From: an uncultured Actinomycetes bacterium
Lineage (GTDB): Bacteria; Actinomycetota; Actinomycetes; S36-B12
Length of the DNA stretch: 18,050 nucleotides
Assembly: GCA_903848435.1 (NCBI GenBank)
Contig: CAINGG010000158.1
Coordinates: 1 to 18,050, forward strand
Reading direction: 5' to 3'
Shown: piece by piece, positions 13,309-18,050 of the stretch
Layout of the letters: every line of letters begins with the position of its first letter
How positions within the stretch are numbered: position 1 is the stretch's first letter
Program-made: the position numbers and the translations under genes
The notes under the pieces: generated by a model
Databases searched by the model: none
Told to the model about the DNA's origin: nothing
What the model saw: only the letters and a program-made list of their open reading frames with translations

Positions 13309-15251
13309 CCGGGGTCGACCAGGCGCTCGCGGCGGCCGCGGCCGAACTCGGCGGCGATCCGCGCGCCGGGCAGCTGGAGATGGCCAGGGCCGTTGCCGAG
13401 GCCATGGCCACCGGGGTCGCCGCTCGCAGGGGCGAGGGCACGCCCGAGCACCTGCTGGTGCAGGCGGGCACCGGCACCGGGAAGTCGCTGGCCTATCTCG
13501 CCCCCGCGGCACTTCATGCGGCCAGCACCGGGGGATCAGTCGTCATCGCGACGGCCACCCTCGCGCTGCAAAGGCAGTTGGTCGAGCGCGATCTGCCCGT
13601 GGTGTCCCGCGCCCTGGAGCCGCTGGTCGGCCGGCCGATCACATATGCCGTGCTCAAGGGCCGGCACAACTACGTCTGCCTCGAGCGCCTGCACCGGCTC
13701 GACAATGCCGAGGACGATGAGGACGGGGCAATCTTCTCGCTGCCGCGCAGCGAACTCGGCCGACAGGCGGTGGCCGTGCGCGCGTGGGCACTGGAGACCG
13801 AGACCGGCGACCGCGACGAATTCGGCGAGCCCATCGATGCACGAATCTGGCGCGGCCTGTCGGTGTCCCGCCGCGAGTGTGTCGGGGAGAGCCGCTGCTC
13901 CTTCGGCGGCGAGTGCTTCACCGCGCGCCGGCGCGAGGTGGCCATGCAGGCCGACATCGTGGTCACCAATCACGCCATGCTGGCCATCCACTTCGTCGAG
14001 GGCATCCCGGTGCTGCCCGAGCACGATGTGCTGGTTGTCGACGAGGCCCACGAGCTCGCTGATCGCGTGACCCAGGCGCTCACCCTCGACCTGTCGTCCC
14101 GGTCCATCGAGGTCGCGGCACAGCGTGCCCGCGCCTACATCACCCCGGAGATGCACGACGACCTGGCGGCGGCTGCCGACGCGCTCGGCCTCGCCCTCGA
14201 GGGCGTGAGCGGTCGGATCACCTCGACCGATCGCGACCTGACCTTGGCCCTGACGCGCGTGCGCGACACCGCGCGTACGGCGGTCTCGCAGATCACCGGC
14301 GACGACGATGTCGACACCATCGCTGCACGACAGCGAGCCAAGGGCGCGCTCGACGAGGCCTTCGATGCTGCGGGGCGATTCCTCACCGCGACGTCGGCGG
14401 ACGTCGTGTGGATCGGCGACGGGGAGGCGCACCTGGCACCCCTGCACGTCGCCGGGCTTCTCGCGCACGGAGTGTTCGCCGAGCGGCCTGTCGTCCTCAC
14501 CAGCGCGACGCTGACCGTCGGTGGCGGATTCGAGTCGATTAAGGCGGCACTCGGCTTGACGGATGCGAACGTCGAGACCCTCGATGTGGGCAGTCCCTTC
14601 GACTACGCCAAGCAGGGGATCCTCTACGTCGCGCGGCACCTGCCGCCGCCTGGGCGTGACGGCATTCCCGAGGAGGCACTCGACGAGGTCGGCGATCTGG
14701 TGGAGGCGGCCGGAGGTCGCACCCTGGTGCTGTGTTCGTCGTGGCGCGCGGTGGAGCGTGTCGGCGACTACCTGCGGGTGCGTGTCGATGGTGACGTGCT
14801 CGTGCAGCGCCGCGGAGACACCGTGGCACACCTGGTCGACAGGTTCACGCGCGAGCCCGACACCACGCTGGTCGGGACGATGTCGCTGTGGCAGGGGGTC
14901 GATGTGCCGGGTGAGACATGCTCGCTGGTCGTGATCGATCGCATCCCCTTCCCGCGCCCGGATGACCCGCTGACCGCGGCCCGGCAGGAGGCCGTGGATG
15001 CCGCCGGCGGGTCAGGCTTCGCGCAGGTGAGCGTGCCGCGGGCCGGATTGCTGCTGGCCCAGGGCTCCGGCCGGCTCATCCGCGATGCGCAGGATCGAGG
15101 TGTCGTGGCGGTGCTCGATCCGCGCCTGGCTACGGCGAACTACGCGCAGGCACTGCGCAGGTCGATGCCACCGCTGTGGTTCACCACCGACCGCGATGCC
15201 GCGCTCGGTGCGCTGCAGAGGTTGCGCGAGGGCGTCAGACCCGGCGCATGA
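13305..15251 (+). CDS. dinG: DinG-family ATP-dependent DNA helicase
   Basis: This 648-residue superfamily 2 helicase has Walker A AGTGTGKS at residues 54-61 and the DEAH box (VVDEAH) at 246-249. Four cysteines between them, Cys125, Cys192, Cys198 and Cys204, are spaced like the Fe-S cluster ligands of XPD/DinG enzymes. The C-terminal helicase motifs include TSATL near 400, LVLCSSWRAVE near 475, SLWQGVDVPGE and QGSGRLIR. DinG unwinds 5'-overhang, R-loop and G4 DNA. It lacks the exonuclease domain found in firmicute DinG. No LexA box precedes it; it appears translationally coupled to hflX by a 4-nt overlap. Its end overlaps the convergent lexA gene by 17 bp. Confidence 0.92.
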   Translation: MTGVDQALAAAAAELGGDPRAGQLEMARAVAEAMATGVAARRGEGTPEHLLVQAGTGTGKSLAYLAPAALHAASTGGSVVIATATLALQRQLVERDLPVVSRALEPLVGRPITYAVLKGRHNYVCLERLHRLDNAEDDEDGAIFSLPRSELGRQAVAVRAWALETETGDRDEFGEPIDARIWRGLSVSRRECVGESRCSFGGECFTARRREVAMQADIVVTNHAMLAIHFVEGIPVLPEHDVLVVDEAHELADRVTQALTLDLSSRSIEVAAQRARAYITPEMHDDLAAAADALGLALEGVSGRITSTDRDLTLALTRVRDTARTAVSQITGDDDVDTIAARQRAKGALDEAFDAAGRFLTATSADVVWIGDGEAHLAPLHVAGLLAHGVFAERPVVLTSATLTVGGGFESIKAALGLTDANVETLDVGSPFDYAKQGILYVARHLPPPGRDGIPEEALDEVGDLVEAAGGRTLVLCSSWRAVERVGDYLRVRVDGDVLVQRRGDTVAHLVDRFTREPDTTLVGTMSLWQGVDVPGETCSLVVIDRIPFPRPDDPLTAARQEAVDAAGGSGFAQVSVPRAGLLLAQGSGRLIRDAQDRGVVAVLDPRLATANYAQALRRSMPPLWFTTDRDAALGALQRLREGVRPGA

Positions 15252-15918
15252 CGGTCACGACGCGGCCCAGGATCGTCGCGTGGTCGCCGTCGATGGGGGA
15301 GTAGGCAGGATTGTGCGGCAGCAGCCAGGTGTGGCCGTCACGTCGCTGCAAGGTCTTGACCGTGGCCTCGTCGTCGAGCAGCGCCGCGACGATCTCGCCG
15401 TTGTCGGCTGTGGGCTGACGGCGTACGACGACGTAGTCGCCATCGCAGATCGCCGCCTCGACCATGGAGTCGCCCACGACCTTGAGCAAGAAGAGTTCGC
15501 CGTCGCCGACGATCTCGCGGGGGAGCGGGAAGACGGTCTCGACCGCCTCCTCGGCCAGGATCGGGCCGCCGGCGGCGATGCGCCCGAGGACGGGGACGTA
15601 GGCGGCCGTGGGATGAGCATCGCCACTATCCGTGGGGTCGACGGTGTCGGCGTCGGCTACGACAAGCGCGCGCGGGCGGTGGGCATCTCGGCGCAGGACG
15701 CCCTTCTTCTGCAGGACGCCGAGCTGGTGGGAGACGCTCGAGGGTGAGGTGAGCCCGACGGCCTCGCCGATCTCCCGCACGCTGGGCGGATAGCCGCGCT
15801 CGTCGACGGTGCGGCGGATCACCTCGAGGATGTCGCGCTGACGAGGAGTGAGGGCGTCGCCGAAGTCACCCTCCGCCACGGGCTCAGGGGCGGGGTCGGG
15901 AGCGGGGCGGCGGGCCAT
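15235..15918 (-). CDS. lexA: LexA, SOS repressor
   Basis: The 227-residue protein has an N-terminal winged HTH (LTPRQRDILEVIRRTVDERGYPPSVREIGEAVGL, about 23-56; recognition helix with SPSSVSHQL) and a C-terminal S24 protease domain. The self-cleavage site is Ala116-Gly117 in RIAAGG. The catalytic Ser151 lies in GDSMVEA and Lys188 in TVKTLQR. It represses SOS genes until RecA filaments trigger self-cleavage. The start at 15918 has an AGGAGG ribosome site (plus-strand 15923-15928) at 4 nt. A LexA box overlaps the predicted -35 of its own promoter. It is divergent from the LysM gene and overlaps the dinG tail by 17 bp. Confidence 0.97.
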   Translation of the reverse strand: MARRPAPDPAPEPVAEGDFGDALTPRQRDILEVIRRTVDERGYPPSVREIGEAVGLTSPSSVSHQLGVLQKKGVLRRDAHRPRALVVADADTVDPTDSGDAHPTAAYVPVLGRIAAGGPILAEEAVETVFPLPREIVGDGELFLLKVVGDSMVEAAICDGDYVVVRRQPTADNGEIVAALLDDEATVKTLQRRDGHTWLLPHNPAYSPIDGDHATILGRVVTVMRRV

Positions 15919-15999
15919 GGATCCTCCTGCGGTGGCGGGCGACTGGTCGAGCGTGGCCGGATGTCAGACCCCTGGGGGAGCCTTCTTCCCGTGACCACG

Positions 16000-16028
16000 A
16001 CGGTAGCGACACGACCGGGCAAATTCAA
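16000..16028 (-). promoter_or_regulatory. Probable lexA promoter
   Basis: On the minus strand TTGAAT (16028-16023) and TACCGT (16005-16000) are 17 bp apart, a good housekeeping-type promoter. The -35 overlaps the LexA box at 16025-16040 by four bases, which explains autorepression. Transcription would start near 15993, giving a leader of about 75 nt. Confidence 0.6.
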
Positions 16029-16040
16029 ACACCTGTTCGA
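16025..16040. promoter_or_regulatory. LexA-binding SOS box of lexA
   Basis: TCAAACACCTGTTCGA differs from the perfect dyad by one base in the left half (TCAAAC for TCGAAC). It shares the 12 bases AACACCTGTTCG with the recA box. The weaker half-site fits early derepression of lexA after damage. Confidence 0.82.
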
Positions 16041-16062
16041 TCAATCCTGGACGTGTCGCGTG

Positions 16063-16086
16063 ACCTGTGGTACCAATGGTACAGGT
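16063..16086. repeat. Overlapping palindromes upstream of the LysM gene
   Basis: ACCTGT (16063-16068) and ACAGGT (16081-16086) are inverted copies. Inside them GTACCA (16070-16075) and TGGTAC (16077-16082) form a second dyad with a different centre. The block lies between the two LexA boxes and where the LysM promoter should be. No clear -10 hexamer is visible, so this may be a site for a second regulator. Confidence 0.4.
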
Positions 16087-16108
16087 GTTCGAACGAACAC
16101 CCGTTCGA
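16084..16108. promoter_or_regulatory. Extended LexA operator of the LysM gene
   Basis: CGAAC (16094-16098), ACCC and GTTCG (16103-16107) make a perfect LexA box. GGTGTTCG (16084-16091) and CGAACACC (16094-16101) form a further perfect 8-bp inverted repeat sharing the left half-site, and GTTCGAAC (16087-16094) is itself palindromic. One full site plus an extra outward-facing half-site is thus packed into 25 bp, about 40 bp before the gene. Confidence 0.8.
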
Positions 16109-16149
16109 CCGCCCTCCCGCCCGGGAAGGCCCGCCGAGAGGAGGAGCCC

Positions 16150-16515
16150 ATGGCCCTCGCCTACGCCCCCGCCCCCGCCCTGACCGCGCGCCCGTGCCGG
16201 GCGAGCCGGGCTCCTCGTACCGGGCTGGTTCTCACCCGCCGGGGCCGCCTGGCCATCGTGCTGCTGGCGGCGGTCGCCCTGCTGGCCCTGGCCCCGTGGC
16301 GGGCCATCGCAAGCACCCCTGCCGGCACGGTCCCCGAAGGCTGGGCGGCCGTCACCGTCGCCCCCGGAGACACCCTGTGGGAGTACGCCCAGGAGGCGGC
16401 GCCTGGCGCTGACCCCCGGCCCCTCATCGCGGAGATCCGGGCAGTCAACGACCTGCCCAGTTCCACGCTCCAGCCCGGTCAGCGGCTCGTCGTCCCGGCT
16501 GCCTCCCAGGGCTGA
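16150..16515 (+). CDS. Small membrane-anchored LysM protein, probable SOS division suppressor
   Basis: The 121-residue protein has a basic N-terminus, one membrane segment at about 33-52 (RLAIVLLAAVALLALAPW) and a LysM domain at about 66-116 that starts AVTVAPGDTLWEYAQ and ends LQPGQRLVVPA. LysM binds peptidoglycan, so the domain should face outward. Small LysM membrane proteins divergent from lexA, such as YneA of Bacillus and Rv2719c (ChiZ) of Mycobacterium, are SOS-induced and slow cell division. Position, LexA boxes and architecture all match, although sequence identity cannot be judged here. There is no separate hydrolase domain. ATG at 16150 has a strong ribosome site, AGGAGG (16139-16144), with 5-nt spacing; the longer frame from 15961 runs through the operators and is rejected. 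Confidence 0.85.
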   Translation: MALAYAPAPALTARPCRASRAPRTGLVLTRRGRLAIVLLAAVALLALAPWRAIASTPAGTVPEGWAAVTVAPGDTLWEYAQEAAPGADPRPLIAEIRAVNDLPSSTLQPGQRLVVPAASQG

Positions 16516-16517
16516 CG

Positions 16518-16555
16518 GCGCCGCTGCCCGGGCGGTCATGGGGGCTGTGGCCCCT
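16518..16555 (+). terminator. Possible weak terminator after the LysM gene
   Basis: A G+C-rich stretch just after the stop includes the 8-bp palindrome GCCCGGGC and a hairpin GGGGC (16541-16545), loop TGTG, GCCCC (16550-16554). No T run follows, so an intrinsic terminator is uncertain. Confidence 0.35.
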
Positions 16556-16603
16556 GGGATGCCTGTGGCGTGAGAGGTAAACGCGACACGCCCGTTCGAG
16601 ATC

Positions 16604-16632
16604 TTGCGCGCAGTCGCGCGAGGGTCTAAGGT
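16604..16632 (+). promoter_or_regulatory. Probable nrdR-nrdJ promoter
   Basis: TTGCGC (16604-16609) and TAAGGT (16627-16632) are 17 bp apart. Transcription would start near 16639, inside the first NrdR box, so bound NrdR would block initiation. A leader of about 126 nt follows. Confidence 0.55.
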
Positions 16633-16634
16633 CC

Positions 16635-16650
16635 CCGCTACATCTAGTGG
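16635..16650. promoter_or_regulatory. NrdR box 1
   Basis: CCGCTACATCTAGTGG agrees at 11 of 16 positions with the NrdR box as I remember it (ACACWATATATWGTGT), including CTA near the left and TAGTG at the right. It overlaps the predicted transcription start. Its partner lies 32 bp downstream. Confidence 0.68.
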
Positions 16651-16666
16651 TCACACCGGTGTAGTT

Positions 16667-16682
16667 CCTCCACAGATTGTGG
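16667..16682. promoter_or_regulatory. NrdR box 2
   Basis: CCTCCACAGATTGTGG agrees with the same consensus at 10 of 16 positions and contains the dyad CCACA-N3-TGTGG. Start-to-start distance from box 1 is 32 bp, three helical turns, the arrangement expected for paired NrdR boxes. Confidence 0.62.
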
Positions 16683-16729
16683 TCTGGAGCCCACAGGTGA
16701 TCCCCAGGTGGTCCACAGGGTCGTCCACG
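16669..16729 (+). repeat. Phased TCCACA-like repeats in the nrdR leader
   Basis: TCCACA (16669), CCCACA (16690), TCCACA (16712) and TCCACG (16724) all point the same way with steps of 21, 22 and 12 bp, close to whole helical turns. The third is within GGTCCACA, one base from the actinobacterial DnaA-box core TTGTCCACA. They could be weak DnaA boxes or parts of a leader RNA fold; neither is shown. Confidence 0.35.
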
Positions 16730-16764
16730 GGGCGGCCCCGCTGTCGCTAGGGAAGGGAGGGTCC

Positions 16765-17280
16765 GTGCGCTGCCCCTACTGCCGCGGTACCGACTCCCGG
16801 GTCCTGGACTCCCGCACCGCCGATGACGGCGCGGCCATCCGCCGCCGCCGCGAGTGCCAGGAGTGCGGCAAGCGCTTCACCACGGCCGAGCATGCGGTGC
16901 TCTCGGTGGTCAAGCGCTCCGGGGCCACCGAGCCGTTCAGCCGAGCCAAGGTCATCTCCGGGGTCCGCAAGGCGTGCCAGGGCCGACCGGTCAGTGACGA
17001 CGACCTCGCCCTGCTCGCCCAGCGCGTCGAGGACGCCGTACGCGCGGCCGGCGCCGCTGACGTGCCCTCCTCCGAGGTGGGCGTGGCGATCCTCGGGCCG
17101 CTGCGCGAGCTCGACGAGGTTGCCTACCTCCGCTTCGCGTCCGTCTACCGCAACTACGACAACCTCGAGGACTTCGAGGCTGAGATCACCCTGCTTCGCT
17201 CCGAGGCTGCGCTCGCCGCAACCTCACCCGAGTCCGTTGACGCGGTCTCGGTCAGTTCCACCCTGCCCACACCATCCTGA
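16765..17280 (+). CDS. nrdR: NrdR, repressor of ribonucleotide reductase genes
   Basis: The 171-residue protein has the NrdR zinc ribbon with Cys3, Cys6 (RCPYC) and Cys31, Cys34 (ECQECGKRFTT), followed by an ATP-cone domain at about 48-138 (VVKRSGATEPFSRAKVISGVRKAC onward) that senses ATP/dATP. The tail after about 150 is longer and less conserved. NrdR binds paired boxes in front of ribonucleotide reductase genes when dATP is high. GTG at 16765 has AGGGAGG (16754-16760) at 4 nt and gives the family start; the longer frame from 16708 is rejected. Two NrdR boxes lie in its own upstream region, so it should control itself together with nrdJ, which begins 12 nt after its stop. Confidence 0.96.
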   Translation: MRCPYCRGTDSRVLDSRTADDGAAIRRRRECQECGKRFTTAEHAVLSVVKRSGATEPFSRAKVISGVRKACQGRPVSDDDLALLAQRVEDAVRAAGAADVPSSEVGVAILGPLRELDEVAYLRFASVYRNYDNLEDFEAEITLLRSEAALAATSPESVDAVSVSSTLPTPS

Positions 17281-17292
17281 GGAGACACCCGC

Positions 17293-18050
17293 ATGACCGA
17301 GATCACCAACCGTCCCGTGTCCACCGGCACGGGCACCGGCCTCACCTTGGAGCGCCTCTACACCACGCCCGGCGTTCACCCGTACGACGAGGTCACGTGG
17401 GAACGTCGCGACGTCGTCCAGACCAACTGGAAGACCGGCGAGTCGGTGTTCGAGCAGCGGGGTGTCGAGTTCCCCGACTTCTGGAGCATCAACGCATCGA
17501 CGATCGTGACGACCAAGTACTTCCGCGGCGCCGTGGGCAGCGACACGCGGGAGTCGAGTCTTCGCCAGCTCATCGATCGGGTGGTGCTCACCTACACGCA
17601 GGCCGGCCGCGAATACGGCTACTTCGCGACACCTCAGGACGCGGAGATCTTCGAGCACGAGCTCACCTACATGCTGCTGCACCAGGTGTTCAGCTTCAAC
17701 TCGCCCGTGTGGTTCAACGTCGGCACGCCGGCCCCGCAGCAGGTCTCGGCCTGCTTCATCCTCGCCGTCGACGACACCATGGACTCGATCCTCAACTGGT
17801 ACCGCGAGGAGGGCCTGATCTTCAAGGGCGGCTCGGGTGCCGGCCTCAATCTCTCGCGCATCCGCTCGTCCAAGGAGCTGCTGTCCTCGGGTGGCACGGC
17901 CTCCGGCCCGGTGTCGTTCATGCGCGGCGCCGACGCGTCCGCGGGCACCATCAAGTCGGGTGGCGCCACCCGCCGCGCGGCCAAGATGGTTGTTCTCGAC
18001 GTCGACCACCCCGACATCGAGGAGTTCATCGAGACCAAGGTGCGCGAGGA
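17293..18050 (+). CDS. nrdJ: Vitamin B12-dependent (class II) ribonucleotide reductase, N-terminal part
   Basis: An open frame from ATG 17293 runs off the right edge after 252 codons. It reads as the N-terminal part of an adenosylcobalamin-dependent reductase, which makes dNTPs with or without oxygen. HQVFSFNSPVWFNVG (130-144) and VSACFILAVDD (151-161) include the first redox-active cysteine (Cys154). FKGGSGAGLNLSRIR (177-191) and KSGGATRRAAKMVVLDVDHPDIEEFI (221-246) are typical of the active-site region. The ribosome site GAGGAG (17279-17284) overlaps the nrdR stop codon, showing coupling in one operon. Family members are about 950 residues, so roughly three quarters lies beyond the window. 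No cobalamin riboswitch was recognised before the operon; NrdR is the visible control. Confidence 0.95.
   Translation, partial: MTEITNRPVSTGTGTGLTLERLYTTPGVHPYDEVTWERRDVVQTNWKTGESVFEQRGVEFPDFWSINASTIVTTKYFRGAVGSDTRESSLRQLIDRVVLTYTQAGREYGYFATPQDAEIFEHELTYMLLHQVFSFNSPVWFNVGTPAPQQVSACFILAVDDTMDSILNWYREEGLIFKGGSGAGLNLSRIRSSKELLSSGGTASGPVSFMRGADASAGTIKSGGATRRAAKMVVLDVDHPDIEEFIETKVRE

Noticed and set aside
13536..14831. 431-residue minus-strand frame opposite dinG
   Set aside because: His/Gly/Arg-rich composition without domains, antisense to conserved helicase motifs; a shadow frame.
16054..16076. PafBC-like promoter for the LysM gene
   Set aside because: TGTCG at 16054-16058 is followed by TACCAA at 16071, but the element has an extra base and the hexamer lacks the final T, so the match is too loose to call.
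16516..16764. Cobalamin riboswitch before nrdR-nrdJ
   Set aside because: A B12-dependent enzyme made this worth checking, but no B12-box-like sequence or matching multi-helix layout was seen; NrdR boxes explain the control better.

Overview
This is a high-G+C actinobacterial chromosome segment. The evidence is the strong G/C bias at third codon positions, the frequent GTG and TTG starts, and a gene order typical of actinomycetes: a DUF3046 gene, recA, recX, miaB, miaA, dapF, hflX, a DinG-type helicase, lexA, a divergent LysM gene, nrdR and nrdJ. Genus cannot be told from the window. Nothing points to a prophage, conjugative element, CRISPR array, rRNA or tRNA.

Region 1 (1-2213): the tail of a DUF3046 gene, an MFS transporter, and a minus-strand vapBC toxin-antitoxin pair whose vapC tail overlaps the transporter. 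The pair sits between the transporter and the recA promoter. Region 2 (2214-6743): recA-recX with a LexA box upstream, then a MarR-type regulator divergent from an MmpL/RND exporter, with only 47 bp between them. Region 3 (6772-9138): miaB-miaA (tRNA A37 modification) with a 4-nt overlap, ending in a very long perfect inverted repeat shared with the convergent PIG-L deacetylase gene. Region 4 (9133-11071): a PIG-L deacetylase divergent from a GT4 glycosyltransferase. Region 5 (11081-15251): dapF-hflX-dinG, all overlapping, a likely operon. Region 6 (15235-16515): lexA and the divergent small LysM membrane protein, with two LexA boxes between them. Region 7 (16604-18050): nrdR and the first 252 codons of nrdJ (B12-dependent ribonucleotide reductase), with a recognisable promoter and two NrdR boxes 32 bp apart.

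Together the window holds the core SOS circuit (recA, recX, lexA, a probable division suppressor, three LexA boxes), tRNA and dNTP maintenance genes, and two small accessory insertions (vapBC; marR-mmpL). I see no clearly new multi-gene system. The points most worth a second look are regulatory: the 22-bp inverted repeat that holds the stop codons of two convergent genes; a set of genes with a TAnnnT hexamer 6-7 nt before an RTG start (probable leaderless transcripts), one using the upstream gene's stop codon; the extended LexA operator at the LysM gene; phased TCCACA-like repeats in the nrdR leader; and the tight marR/mmpL regulatory region. All promoter and operator calls rest on reading the sequence by eye.
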